In this document: positions 11,183 to 21,248 of the stretch, one piece after another
Numbering within the stretch: the stretch's first letter is position 1
How the letters are laid out: each line of letters begins with the position of its first letter
DNA from: Crambe crambe
Taxonomy: Eukaryota > Porifera > Demospongiae > Poecilosclerida > Crambeidae
Direction of reading: 5' to 3'
DNA: 64,000 bases
Assembly (NCBI GenBank): GCA_963924555.1
Contig: OZ004593.1
Span: 4,460,480-4,524,479 of the forward strand
Translations under genes and position numbers: made by a program
Notes under the pieces: generated by a model
Seen by the model: the letters and a program-made list of their open reading frames with translations, nothing else
Databases searched by the model: none
What the model was told of the DNA's origin: nothing

Positions 11183-13374
11183 ATGCCTCCCAAACGCAGA
11201 GTTAGTGGGAAAAAGCGTCCAAAAGGCTTCACTGGAACTCCATACCGTCTTGTGAAAGCAAGAGCAGAAAACTCCGGAGGACAGAACCAACAAAGCGAGT
11301 CTGAAGAAGAGCAAGAGTATGCCGTACCCTCTGCCAGTAAACGTAAGCTTACTGCTAGAATTGGTGTTACTAGTGGGACTTCAACAGTGTTGTTGCGTCC
11401 CAGAATTGGTAATGCCTCTAACAGTATGCTAGACAGTCAAAGCTCTGAGCCTGGTAGTAGTGGTGTGTCTGACAGCCCAGGTAACCGAATCATAAACTGG
11501 AGGGTATTGGAAGAATTTGTGAAAGAGGTTTGCCACTGTCGTAGACACCCCTTGACCATCTCAGAGGATAGTAGCAGTCGGAGGGGTCTGGTGAGTAGTA
11601 TTACTGTCAGTTGTGTATGTGGCTTGTTCCATAAGCTCACTGATCCGTACGACTCTCGCCAACTCACTCTAAATGATAAGGCGGTGTTGGGAATGAAATT
11701 GATTGGCAAGGGTCAGAAATCTCTTGGCTTATTATGTGCCATGATGGATCTCCTTCCTGGTTGGGGCCTAGATCCTTTTCTACGTACGTTTCAAAGTTAT
11801 TGGTAAGTAGCAGTGATCTTGTCCGAAAAGATCAAATTGATTCCGTACAGGAATTACGTGCTTTCTCTATTAGTGGTAAGTTATTTACCACCCCCCCCCC
11901 CCCCCCACCCCACCAATGGTTCATGATGATTACAAAGAAGCCAATGATGAGTCATCTGGGAGTGATGATGATGAATTGGAGGAGTCTTGGTCAGATAATG
12001 ATTTGGATGATGTTAGTGAAGTGGAAACGGAGTTGAGCGAAGTTGATTCTGACCGAGATGGTGATTCTGATAGTCAAAATCACGATGACCAGAGTGACTC
12101 TGACTTGGGGGACCCCACTGTTAGTGAAGTCCCACCTAACATTTGGATCACAGAACCATTAGATATAACGGTAACTTTTGATGGGACGTGGTCCAAGCGG
12201 GGCTTCACAGCTCTGTATGGGGTATTTGTTGTGATGTCTTGGGACACGGGCTGGGTGCTTGATACTCATATATTGAGTAAGCACTGTGTCAGGTGCACTC
12301 ATAAGAGAAAGTTGTTGGGGCTAAGTGATGGTGTGGAGAACTCCGAAGAGTTCAATGCCTGGTTTGAGTGGCATAAAGATGAGTGTACCCTGAATCACAG
12401 TGGCTCATCTTCAGCAATGGAGGTGGGTGGGGCTCTAGTTCTGTGGAAGAGATCAATTGAGCATCTGAACCTTCGGTATGTGAATGTGGTCAGTGATGGT
12501 GACTCTAAAGCCATCAGCTCAGTCCAGAAAGCTAAACCGTATGGTGACGATTGCCCAGTTGTGAAGTATGAGTGTGTGGGGCACGTTCAAAAACATGTCG
12601 GCGCAGCCATAATAAAGCTAAAAAGAAACCCTCCTACAGAAATGGTTGAGGTAGTGGTGGAAAAAGCCGTAAAGGCCCGTAAGGCTACCAAAAATCGCTC
12701 TGCCATTGCGGCTAAGCCCACTGTCACAAAGACAGTGGCACGCAAAGTACGGATCGGTGGCATTGGTGGAATTACGGAAAGAAAATATAAGAAACTGCAG
12801 CAATACTATGGCAATGCCATACATGAGCACGCAGGTGACTTGGAGGGTATGATTGATGGTTGTTGGGCTGTGTACTACCACACTATCTCCACAGATGCTA
12901 ACCCCCAGCACAATAAGTGTCCCAAAGGCGCTGACTCGTGGTGTAAATACCAACAGTCACTAGCGCTGAAGGTAACCTCAGGGATGATGATCCTAAAAGA
13001 CTCATTCCTCTGAGATTGTTCTCGGTGCCACCCAGAATCAGAATGAGAGTTTTAATAAATTGGTGTGGCAGAAATGTCCGAAGACCGAATTCACCTCAGT
13101 GAACACAGTTCAGATTGCAGTGAACCTTGCCATTATCTCGTTCAATAGGGGGGCAAAGTCTTTCGTAACCCTAGCTGAGCATATGGGGTTGATGCCTGGT
13201 TCCACTTGCCGTGAATATTTTCATGAGCAAGATGTTTTCCGCATCAAGCGTGCGGAAAAGCTGCAACTGGCTGGTGAGAGGAGGAGGAGGAAATCGAACA
13301 AGAGACGTAAAGCTGCTGCCGATGAAAGGAAGCGTGCTGCAGAGGGGACTACCTACCAGACAGGGAGTTTCTAA
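11183..13374 (+). pseudogene. Mutator-like/Kolobok-type transposase, frameshifted
   Basis: Starts at ATG 11183 with a basic N-terminus (MPPKRRVSGKKRPKG). An N-terminal Cys-rich region (CHCRRHPLTI..., VCGLFHKL) follows. The frame breaks near 11790 and continues to 11878. After a C16 tract (11891-11906) an acidic linker (SGSDDDELEESWSDND) leads into the catalytic core: TVTFDGTWSKRGFTALYG (first Asp), SGSSSAMEVGGA, VVSDGDSKA (second Asp), YECVGHVQKHVG. Stop at 13011-13013. The frame resumes near 13005 with VLGATQNQNESFNKLVW and a basic tail ending EGTTYQTGSF. Part of the C-terminal domain present in the 23490 copy is missing. At least three frame changes make it inactive unless some are introns. 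Confidence 0.8.
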
Positions 13375-13559
13375 ATTGTTCGGATTGTTGTGTAAGAGGG
13401 CTAGTTGGTTCTGATCCAGAGTTTTTGGATTCCAGTGGAACTTTGGATTGCTTCTCCCATGTTGATCATGGAGCAGTGATGACAGAGACCGACTTCTGAC
13501 TGTCATGCAGATCAGATATAGCCCTCACCAGTCTGAGCTCCCTAATGATCAGGATATCC

Positions 13560-14562
13560 CTTCATTGACTCTAAGGTATGTTAATTTATCATCTTTTTTT
13601 GTACACTAAAATTAATACCCTCCTTTCTTTCCCTCCCATTTTCCGCTACAGTTTGAATTACAAGTTATACAAGAGTTTCAAACAGCATTTCTGGATTTTG
13701 ATAAATGACCTCAAATTACACTCGAATAAAAAATCATAACTCAAGTCATATAATTTTTTTACATCAAAGTTTTGATATCACTAAATAGCCCTTTTATTCC
13801 TCTACAAAATGAACGAGAGAAATATTTTTAGAAATATCCTATCACGAGTTATTCACCGTTCCTTCCAAATGATGTCACTTCTAGACAAAAAGATTTTTAA
13901 AAAATCAATCAAGTGGTTTCAGGGTAAATCCCTCCTTGATATCATGTATCTGTGGTCACTCTACACTTAGCCAAATTAGGAAGTGTTGATAGTACAGTAT
14001 GAATAACTTGTGATTTTTGATACAAGGTGCTAATAGCTTACCATTTGCACCTGGAACTAGGCATAGGAATGAGCAATCCTTAAAGTTAGCATACCATTAG
14101 AATGCAGAATAAGCTACAATTCGATACTACCCTTTTTGCCTAGTCACTTTGCCTGGTTTGGCGTTCATTAGAGCGCATCCTGGTTGAAAAACAGTGGAGA
14201 AGTACGAGTATAAAAAAACTCACAACAACTTTAGGGGAAAATTTTCACACAATTGTGTGGAAGTGGATGTATTGAAATTCCACAAAAAAATGGAAAAAAA
14301 GACTCAAGTATAAGGAAGTTATGGACATGTAACTGTTGCATAATTATCATGCTGATTGTAACAACTAATTATTATCATGTTATGTATCATCTAATCACAT
14401 CATTATGTACATGTATCATATATCTAATCACATCATGTCATTATTCTCATGTATCATGAGAGATCACCAGACTAGGGTAGCAGCTGTTCTGTTAGTCTAA
14501 CTTTGTGATTATACTAATAATTTGGAGACAGTTACAGACAAAAAACCACAAAACCAAAAAAA
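13560..14562. other. 3' non-coding part of the TTAA element
   Basis: AT-rich sequence between the transposase end and the right terminal repeat. No open frame of interest; a few imperfect repeats of tcatgtatcat at 14395-14460. Confidence 0.5.
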
Positions 14563-14577
14563 TGGTATAATCCACCC
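14563..14577 (-). repeat. Right terminal inverted repeat of the TTAA element
   Basis: Exact reverse complement of 10812-10826, immediately inside TTAA at 14578-14581. Confidence 0.85.
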
Positions 14578-14693
14578 TTAAAAAAAGTAGAGCTAGGGCA
14601 AGAAGGCTAGGGCTAGATCAGAGCTAAAGTAAAGAGCTCCTCATTATTCTTGCATATGAGATTCCCTGCCAAAAAGTGGGGCTGAGAGAGAGA

Positions 14694-15499
14694 CCCTTGG
14701 GACTCCATGAGATGGAAGAAATTGAAAAGCACCAGTTCCATCAAATATTATTTGGTGGGGATCAACTCACTGCTGTCCGAGCCAGATCAGCTAAGAAATT
14801 CGAGCCAATTCTGAAACTGGATTGGGTCATTTAGAAGGACTAGTTCCTGTAGCAGAAGACTGGCATGCAAAAGTTTGCCTCCTCGGGGTATGATACTATA
14901 TCTTTTATAACTACCTCTATATATTATTGTTAATAGGTCATTTGGAAAAGATTATATCGAGAAACATCAAGAAGGGATGGTGGGACTTTAATAAATCTAA
15001 TAAACTGGAAGAATGTTCAATAAGAAAAAGATGCTAATGCTTGCAAAGATTTTATCTGAATTGTCGCCATTGCTCATGCTATGGAAGTCCTATCAATGAA
15101 AGGTATTAAAGATAAGCCTAATAGTTTCATGATTCCAAATTGATAGCCTCAGTGAACAAACCAAAAAAAAAAAAAATACTTAACACCCATTCCAACAGAA
15201 TCATTGATTCATTTGTATTCCTCAAGCCATTTGAAAATTCAGTGATGGTATACTAGACTATGCTAAAGAAATACTCTCTATTTTATGCTGAATTTGATGA
15301 TGCTATCAAAGAAGGGGACAGAGAACACAATTTATTGCTGGAAATTTTATTTATTCTATTCAAGGCATCCAATCGCAAGAATTATTCCATTGAGGCTTTA
15401 ACCCATTTTTATATCCTTCTCCCACCACAATTAGCTCAACAACTCGCTTGGTCCCGAGTTGTTAATACAACTGGAAAGCCAGGCAGAAATAAGCCCTGA
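14694..15499 (+). pseudogene. DUF6589 protein relic (two fragments)
   Basis: The first fragment (14694-14892) reads LHEMEEIEKHQFHQILFGGD then QLTAVRARSA, and after a shift GLVPVAEDWHAKV-like sequence. The second (15250-15499) reads FYAEFDDAIKEGDREHN, NYSIEALTHF and LLPPQLAQQLAWSRVVNT, ending GKPGRN where CDLHMEH would follow. Both blocks belong in this order to the DUF6589 family. The first has a close copy at 54555-54862. About 350 bases between them are degraded. Function of the family is not established; it is common in invertebrate and fungal genomes and behaves like a mobile gene. Confidence 0.75.
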
Positions 15500-15620
15500 G
15501 GTGACCTCGTACGTACCGCGCCGCGTGGTGATCTCAACCTCGTAGTAATTGCCCAGGTGCCCTCGTGGCTAGAACCGATTCAGTTGACCTCGTGGCCGAA
15601 AATCATCAAGACTGAAGAAG
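15500..15620. promoter_or_regulatory. CG-containing upstream region of the ubiquitin-like gene
   Basis: A short stretch richer in CG than its surroundings, with three spaced repeats of tgacctcgt (15501, 15579 region) and related ccctcgtgg. It directly precedes the ATG at 15621, so it may be the 5' untranslated region or promoter. This is position-based inference. Confidence 0.25.
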
Positions 15621-16362
15621 ATGCAAACCATCAAAGTCTACGTGGATGGGCTTCCAGTTATGCTGGAAGTCCACAAGGGTGACACCATCTCTACACTTGC
15701 CATTGAGCTGGAGGGCAAGGGCTACGACATCAGCCCGGCCTTTCCAAAGGTTATTGCAGAAGGGAAAAAGCTATCCTTTGACGACCTCTTCACAATGGTG
15801 AACTTGAGAAGCACCTACAAGTTTGGTAAGTAATGTGTACTCTGTCTTTACTCTTTGAATTTAGATCTTAGTCACTGAGACTCCGTCAGCACCATTCAGA
15901 AGGTGGTTGCTTTATGTCATCATAATTATCTGACCCAAAATGCTGCAGCCTCTGACCATCAAACTCCAGCCTCTGAACCAGCCTTAGTTCAGGCCTCTGA
16001 CACAGCCACTGACCGACTAAAATCACCAGCCTCTGACCAAAGAGTCCACCAGCCGCAACAGCCTCTCATCAAGCTTATATTGGAGTAAGAGTATTGTTCA
16101 GGGTAGGCTCAATGGTAATCTAGCTGCTCATGTCACATGCAGGTACTATCTCTGCCAGGTGCCTGGGTGCAACTTCAAGATAAAAAGGCCCTGGAATCAC
16201 ATCAGCCAAGGCCGGCTGCACAGCGACCTCACGCCAGACAAGAAGAAGATCTACATAGAGTTGACAAAGACAGCTGATTGTCTGATTGAGGAGCAGAAAG
16301 AGGAGACACCAGCAGCCGACAATATCAAGCCGATAGATGATGAATTTCGTATTTTTACTTGA
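15621..16362 (+). CDS. Three-exon gene: ubiquitin-like domain plus C-terminal zinc-finger-like segment, 186 residues
   Basis: Exons 15621-15825, 15949-16084 and 16143-16362 sum to 561 bases, 187 codons including stop, with all junctions in phase (donors GTAAGTAA and GTAAGAG; acceptors GCTGCAG and CATGCAG). Residues 1-69 align with ubiquitin in order: MQTIKVYVDG, LEV, DTI, EGKKL (AGKQL in ubiquitin), ending STYKF (STLHL). There is no C-terminal diglycine. Residues about 70-114 are a linker with four PASD/ASD/PASE repeats. The last 72 contain CQVPGCNFKIKRPWNHI with a following His (C-x4-C-x9-H-x7-H), a zinc-finger-like pattern. A poly-A signal AATAAA is at 16494. No stop or frameshift is seen, unlike its neighbours. 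A host gene or a gene of a mobile element are both possible. Confidence 0.65.
15894..15930 (+). repeat. 37-bp direct repeat, copy in intron 1 of the ubiquitin-like gene
   Basis: Identical to 16556-16592, which lies downstream of the same gene. The second copy ends with aaaatgttg where the first has aaaatgctgcag, the exon-2 acceptor, so the duplicated unit probably included the acceptor region. Confidence 0.8.
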
Positions 16363-16493
16363 AGTTTGCTACATATGCCCCCTAAGGATGTAATAACTAA
16401 ATGGATGAAAAGAAGGTTATCAAAATTGGTGTTTGCCGGGGAAATACAATTGTCAATGTCAGGATTTGATGATTAAATCTATATTATTAGCTG

Positions 16494-16499
16494 AATAAA
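16494..16499 (+). terminator. Poly-A signal AATAAA of the ubiquitin-like gene
   Basis: Canonical hexamer 132 bases after the stop codon of the 15621-16362 gene. Confidence 0.4.
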
Positions 16500-16555
16500 A
16501 TTACTTAAGACTTCATTACAGTTACACTTTTTTCTGCATATATCATAACACTTAT

Positions 16556-16592
16556 ATTCAGAAGGTGGTTGCTTTATGTCATCATAATTATC
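16556..16592 (+). repeat. 37-bp direct repeat, downstream copy
   Basis: Exact copy of 15894-15930, followed by a T-rich acceptor-like tract ending TTACAG at 16635 and a new coding-like segment. Confidence 0.8.
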
Positions 16593-16634
16593 AAAATGTT
16601 GAAATAATTGTTCTCTTCTACATTTTGTTACAGT

Positions 16635-16975
16635 AATCCATTCCTAGACCTTCTAAAATATCGTTCCCTTACGAATCCACACTTGAGTGCTGGCATTCAA
16701 GAGATCCACATTGTATTTGACAACCCTGGCTGGTTCAACCATCACCCCAAGGACATTGAGAGAGAAAGGATAGCAAACAAGGAAAAAAGGGCTTCATGCA
16801 AATTATGAATTCAAAGATGGAATAAAAAATACAATCAAACTGGCGGAGTGCAAAAGAAAGTTGGTGCTATACCTGGGAGATCAATTTTTGTTGTGTGCAC
16901 CAAAATCACTCAAAGGTAGTGATTGCTGGAGTGTACGATGACTTGGATAAAGATTTGTGTGAAAGAAAAAAGAAG
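16635..16975 (+). pseudogene. Relic of an invertebrate repetitive protein family (IHIVFDNPG-type)
   Basis: After an acceptor-like TTACAG the frame reads LSAGIQEIHIVFDNPGWFNH, then PKDIERERI and a stop at 16806-16808. In a second frame it continues EFKDGIKNTIKLAECKRKLV with LYLGDQFLL. The E-x-H-x-x-FDNPG motif followed by CKR-L--YLG recurs in uncharacterised multi-copy proteins of sponges and cnidarians, as I recall them. A frame change separates the two parts. Function unknown. Confidence 0.45.
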
Positions 16976-16999
16976 AACCTAAATGAGTGACTTCTTAAA

Positions 17000-17125
17000 T
17001 AGTATGCTAGTGACAAGATTTTAGTACTGAAAGGGGCAACGCTTCACTGGACGCCTTGTCTGGGAATCCCCACTCCAAGACTTAGAACCGAGTTTACATA
17101 TCCTTAATTCCTCTTTGTAGAGTTT
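17000..17125. repeat. Interspersed repeat shared with 59485-59597
   Basis: Over about 100 bases (ttttagtactga at 17019 through ttcctctttgtagagttta) the sequence is about 95 percent identical to 59489-59593. On the minus strand both copies read YKEELRICKL then SKSWSGDSQT, so it could be a coding remnant. Confidence 0.7.
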
Positions 17126-17131
17126 AGAAGT

Positions 17132-17416
17132 TTGGATGGGGGAAACCATGCATATGACTGTCCAAAGTTTACCAATATGATTCGCACTGGCTTGCCTTCT
17201 GCCAACTCACCACTGCGTCCCTTGAGTGGCCCACGCCTACCTGCAACTAAGCGCCCTAAGACGGACTACTGCATCATGTACAAGTACGATGGGACCTACA
17301 TCTATGGCACCAAATGCCGCTACCCTCATGTTTGCGCCTACTGCACAGGGGGACACCCTGTGGCCACCTGCCCAATGAAAGGGAAATACAGATCACCATT
17401 ATTACAGCACCTCTGA
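17132..17416 (+). pseudogene. Gag-like protein C-terminus with zinc knuckle
   Basis: The frame contains a Pro-rich region (SPLRPLSGPRLPATKRPK) and then CIMYKYDGTYIYGTKCRYPH, a CCCH-type finger that has lost its second Cys (Tyr instead), directly followed by CAYCTGGHPVATC, a CCHC knuckle. This pair is usual at the C-terminus of gag-like proteins of invertebrate retroelements. It is in a single open frame but lacks the N-terminal body; the upstream 17000-17130 is a repeat. Confidence 0.55.
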
Positions 17417-17451
17417 GGAGACAAACTTGACTTGTGGAATTGACTTTGTAG

Positions 17452-17526
17452 TTATTATGGTATGTAGGTTTAGGAGTAGCGCTCGGGCTAACCATAGTTA
17501 AGTTTATCTATTACAATTATTTTTAA
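17452..17526 (+). pseudogene. Transmembrane-segment coding fragment
   Basis: Right after an acceptor-like TTGTAG the frame reads LLWYVGLGVALGLTIVKFIY and a few more residues to a stop. The same hydrophobic segment (LWYVGLGVAVGLT) occurs at 60928-61008 in frame with the 60499 gene. It is therefore probably the C-terminal membrane anchor of that repeated gene family. Confidence 0.45.
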
Positions 17527-18212
17527 AAATAACTATTTTGATTCAGATTTTTTATCTATCGATTTTGACTAATCATTATTGTAACTATGGTTGTTCGAAT
17601 CACACCAGATGTATATCAAGATTGTCCGGTTCACACTAATAGTTGTAGTCGTTCCTCCAACCAACATAATGGATCTGAAGCTATCCATTCTGGATTGCAG
17701 TGACAGTAGCCACATGGGGTTCGTAATAACTTTGTAACTATTAAATTTTTGTCATAGCTACAGTACTTTGCAAAGAATACTTTGCAACCAGTTCGCAAAT
17801 GGCTCGAAGTTTCATGAGGAGTCTTGGTCGTGAGCATGAAGAAGTATTCAGAAGGCCGTGGCTGCTTCCAGTTCGTGCGAAGGAGTCATAGTTGCGAGCA
17901 TCCCTGGATAAGGCCGTGGCGAAGATGCCAGGAAATCATAAGTATATTAATTATTTTGCGAGGCTCGCGCTTAACTAGTCTAGTCTTGATTAGGCCTAAG
18001 GCTGTAGTGTTTCAGTTATGCTTATAGATGAATCTGGATGCCCGTTATAAATAATGCTAGCTAGATATCTATGTAGATACAGCTATGGAGTCAATTGCCA
18101 ACTACAGCAGCAACGAGTCAAGTCCGATAAAGTCCGACTCCGGATCCACCTTGCAGAACTTGTTCACGCTGGTGAAGATGAGAGTTGCAGTGCCTCTGCT
18201 TAGGAGAACCCC
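17527..18212. other. Stretch without recognised genes
   Basis: Open frames here on both strands are short and overlapping with no domain. Two short segments (17824-17900) carry a repeated aaggccgtgg motif. Confidence 0.3.
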
Positions 18213-18518
18213 ATGCTGGTGAAGACAAGAGCTGCAAAGTTCTATGACATAGACCATGCAGCTCGAACTGCAATATATCACAGCCAAAATGCTATTGTGA
18301 TAAGGCACAATGTCAATGACTGGCCAGTCATACTGGCTTTCCCTTCCACACCTGTAGTTGCACGCCTCTACTTGCACATCCCAGTAGCTAAGGCCATGTG
18401 GCAAGTACAGATTGCTGAGTTTCCACTTCACAATTTCAAAAAATACATAAATACTTCACCAATGGTTGCACAATGCCTAGGCTGTTCCTTTACTTCCCTC
18501 AAAAGGACATACTTTTGA
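18213..18518 (+). CDS. Hypothetical 101-residue open frame
   Basis: ATG 18213 to TGA 18516-18518. It reads as protein (RAAKFYDIDHAARTAIYHSQ; VILAFPSTPVVARLYLHIPV). A minus-strand frame of similar length overlaps it, so coding strand is uncertain. I recognise no family. Confidence 0.25.
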   Translation: MLVKTRAAKFYDIDHAARTAIYHSQNAIVIRHNVNDWPVILAFPSTPVVARLYLHIPVAKAMWQVQIAEFPLHNFKKYINTSPMVAQCLGCSFTSLKRTYF

Positions 18519-18929
18519 CTACATTGAGGTCATATGCTTGGACGTATGAAAGTCGTGTTGGACTTAGGGCCAGTACTCTAACTGCACTTGTGCTTAGCAC
18601 GCGCTAAGATTTGCACCAACTTTTGTGCAGCATGGGACCTAAAGTAGACAAACTCTATTGCAAGCATGTATGTAATCAGATCAAAACAGGAGAAGAAAAC
18701 AGATGAGCTGGTTGAAAGTAATGTGATCCCACACCTATCTTGCAGGCTGGGTAGCACTTGATAAAGGGTAGTAGGTTCATCTAGTTTGTAAAGGAGAAAG
18801 AATGGCTAGGAACTATCACACTACCCAACTGGAGATGAGGATGCCAAGAGAAGAGCACTGACAGGAGGTGAGTAGCAGCAGAGGGCACTAGAAAATCACC
18901 AGTGGTAAATGGCTGGCCTTTATACTGTC
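18519..18929. other. Stretch without recognised genes
   Basis: No domain, repeat or terminal inverted repeat noticed. Confidence 0.3.
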
Positions 18930-19110
18930 ACACAAAAACACCTTGGCCCAATTTATTGATCACATACTACAACCTGCGGAAAAATCCAACCAAGACTATC
19001 TCAATAATACGACAATGATATTTTTCTGTACCAAGTGATGTACAAAACCTCTACCCCAATCAGAAACATTTATGAAGAAATGCACAAACACCGAAAACTT
19101 CTACTCTTCG
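18930..19110 (+). pseudogene. Possible reverse-transcriptase N-terminal relic
   Basis: One frame reads NTLAQFIDHILQPAEKSNQD with YLNNTTMIF after it. The pattern L-x-x-FIDH-x-LQP followed by a T-x-F is typical just before the catalytic region of reverse transcriptases of the Penelope-like type. The remainder is degraded, with a stop soon after. The fragment is short, so the call is tentative. Confidence 0.3.
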
Positions 19111-19322
19111 ATCCCAACCTGATTACAAGAACATACCAACATCAATAACACCTTCGTGTCTCTGATAGAGGATAATTGAAGGATAGACAATGAATACAGG
19201 CACTGGAAAAACTCTTGTCATTACATAGTGATATGTAATGTTGTGTCTGTGTGCACAATTGAGCTAGTATATATTCTGTAAATCCACAGATCCTGAATAC
19301 ACGTAACGGATAAGCAACTGAA

Positions 19323-19586
19323 ATGCTTCAGATGGTGTATTATTTGCTTAATGCAACAGTATTTGACTACATTACTATAAAATGGGCTGTCGTGGCAAGG
19401 ATGCGAGCAAATAAAGAGAATTCTGACAGTATTGTTATAGTTCCTCTGTATAGCATGGATGCATGCATAATCATCACACCATTAATTGGCTATTTCCCTT
19501 CCACTGCAAAGTCTATGGAATTGTTCATTGCTGCTTGTGATACCCCAAAAGATGAAGATGATTTATGCTTCCTTATTTGCTCATAG
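19323..19586 (+). CDS. Hypothetical 87-residue open frame
   Basis: ATG 19323 to TAG 19584-19586 with no domain seen. It overlaps minus-strand open frames (19490-19705, 19680-20066), so which strand codes is unclear. Confidence 0.15.
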   Translation: MLQMVYYLLNATVFDYITIKWAVVARMRANKENSDSIVIVPLYSMDACIIITPLIGYFPSTAKSMELFIAACDTPKDEDDLCFLICS

Positions 19587-19679
19587 TGATTCACAACATT
19601 GTAATATAGTTGGGAGCAGCTTGTAGTCTTCACTTGAAGCTTCACTGCTGAAATTGACGTTGGGAGGACATGCAAGAAT

Positions 19680-20066
19680 TCAGACATCATCTGAATTGAT
19701 AACACAAATACAGTCAGTGCTTTCTTTCCAGAGCATTACCTGACGCAAAAGAACCATTTGACCAATCACAGGGTGGTACACTGTTAGGCCCACAGTTTGA
19801 TACCAAGTCCATCTGCTCAGTCCAGCTTGCATCTCTATGACTATGGAATCCAGTGACTCATTTTCCCCAGCTTTGTTTGCTTTGGTGACAAAAGTGAGAA
19901 GATGCTTATAAAATGTAGCATCTGCCAGCTTTTCTTGGTAGCAGGCAAAGTTCTCATAATTTGGCCAGGCCCTTCTCAGTAGGCGAGAATAAGGATATGC
20001 AGTATGCAGTCCGTACATCAGCTCAGAAGAGGATTCAGTTTCTGTATGAATAAATGACTTCATCAA
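19680..20066 (-). CDS. Hypothetical 128-residue open frame
   Basis: A minus-strand frame from ATG 20066 to the stop at 19680. It has protein-like composition (MYGLHTAYPYSRLLRRAWPN; LSRWTWYQTVGLTVYHPVIG). It is the longest open frame between 17.5 and 23 kb. No family is recognised and no splice sites are obvious. Confidence 0.3.
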   Translation of the reverse strand: MMKSFIHTETESSSELMYGLHTAYPYSRLLRRAWPNYENFACYQEKLADATFYKHLLTFVTKANKAGENESLDSIVIEMQAGLSRWTWYQTVGLTVYHPVIGQMVLLRQVMLWKESTDCICVINSDDV

Positions 20067-21035
20067 GGTTGTAAATGAACTTCAGTGGAAAGGTCAAGAT
20101 TATTCAATCATCCATTGAATAGCTTGTCTCAAGAGCTACAATTTGGTACCTAGATCATAGTTCCTAAATGTGCCACCATGGATAGCCTCAGCAGCAAAGT
20201 AGTAAATTAATGCGTATAGTGTGTGATAGTGGAAAGAAAATATCATTCCACTGAAGATGGAGATGCTGAAATGTTTGGATAATATTGTTATGACTGGTGG
20301 ATTTAAAAACAAATAACGATTTCTGTACCTAGCAACAGATTAATACAAGATCAACATACAAAACAGTGAAGTCCTCAATGATACTGTATCTCAAACAAAT
20401 TGTGCTGCTTTGATTAAGTAGCTATTGTTATCAATTGATTCATGTAACTATTTGTCATTATTACTGATTATTATTTTCTGCTAACCATTAATTAATCTTT
20501 TGCTGCTGCTAAAAATGTATCAAATTGGGTTGAAAGATCTTGGGAGATCAACTCATCCTCTAATAGAAGGAGATTTTCTATATTTTATTTTCTGTTTCTT
20601 CTTGAAACCAAAAAGGCCAGATTTATTGGGTGCAAGTGTATGTGATAGGAAAGTGCAATTGACAGCTGTAGATGGTGATTGTAAGGAGGAATCTAAAGAG
20701 AAGGATAAGTATGCAAACATGAATAATGTGCAGCGGACATAGCATATTCAGCAGCAAGCCGAGGTTGATAAAGACGTTAATGCAAATCAGATGATATTTT
20801 AGTCGAACATGAGGATTTGTTTTTGGATAAGGGTAAAAGATATATATCATTATTTATATATATTTTTATTTAGTGATATTTTAAGTGATGAATGTTATTA
20901 CAAACCACATTATGAATTCATGTTGTTGTTTTTTCTTGGAAATTTGGCCAAAGATAGACGCATATATAAAGCTGGTGCACACACAAACACGCTATAAATA
21001 AGTGACAAAACTCCATTAGCCGCTGGGATATCTTA
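20067..21035. other. Stretch without recognised genes
   Basis: A plus-strand frame at 20500-20742 (80 residues, Lys/Glu-rich end) has no domain. Otherwise AT-rich and featureless. Confidence 0.3.
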
Positions 21036-21037
21036 TG

Positions 21038-21182
21038 CTCCGGCTCCTCCAATTTGGATTCTGGCTCTTTTAGTCCTCATTCTTGCTCTGGCTCCTTCAA
21101 TGGCTCTCACCCTGGCTCCTCCAGTTATCGCTCCGGCTCTTCTAGTTCTTGCTCTGGCTCCTCCAGTTCTTGCTCAGGTCAT
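21038..21182 (-). repeat. Minisatellite encoding a decayed EPEQELEE repeat on the minus strand
   Basis: Seven or so imperfect units of ggctcctccagttcttgctct. On the plus strand this gives a Ser/Gly-rich frame, but on the minus strand it reads PEQELEEPEQELEEPE, broken by stops, which looks like an old acidic protein repeat. Confidence 0.55.
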
Positions 21183-21248
21183 ATGCTGGGTGCCATGCCC
21201 CACAACACAGCAACAAGTGGGAAGGCACCTGAAGGAATTCAATGTTGA

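Larger units (their letters stand above)
10812..14577 (+). mobile_element. 3,766-bp DNA transposon with TTAA target duplication and GGG termini (Kolobok-type ends)
   Basis: The left end GGGTGGATTATACCA (10812-10826) and right end TGGTATAATCCACCC (14563-14577) are exact inverted repeats of 15 bp, with weaker similarity inward. Each is flanked outside by TTAA (10808-10811 and 14578-14581), as expected for a 4-bp target duplication. The only coding content is a broken plus-strand transposase (11183-13374). About 1.2 kb follows the gene. A TTAA duplication with purine-rich ends is known for Kolobok and piggyBac, and does not fit the 8-11 bp duplications of Mutator elements, although the protein is of the type usually labelled Mutator-like. 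Confidence 0.85.

Noticed and set aside
11891..11906. C16 tract as an assembly error explaining the transposase frameshift
   Set aside because: It cannot be decided from one sequence; the frame is already broken upstream near 11790, so the tract alone would not repair the gene.
17580..17610. TTCGAATC, reminiscent of a tRNA T-loop (box B)
   Set aside because: No box A at the right distance and no acceptor-stem pairing; no tRNA gene could be supported anywhere in the window.
21054..21248. Ser/Gly-rich 64-residue plus-strand open frame
   Set aside because: It is the plus-strand reading of a minisatellite whose minus strand looks like a decayed EPEQELEE coding repeat; no start or splice context supports a gene.
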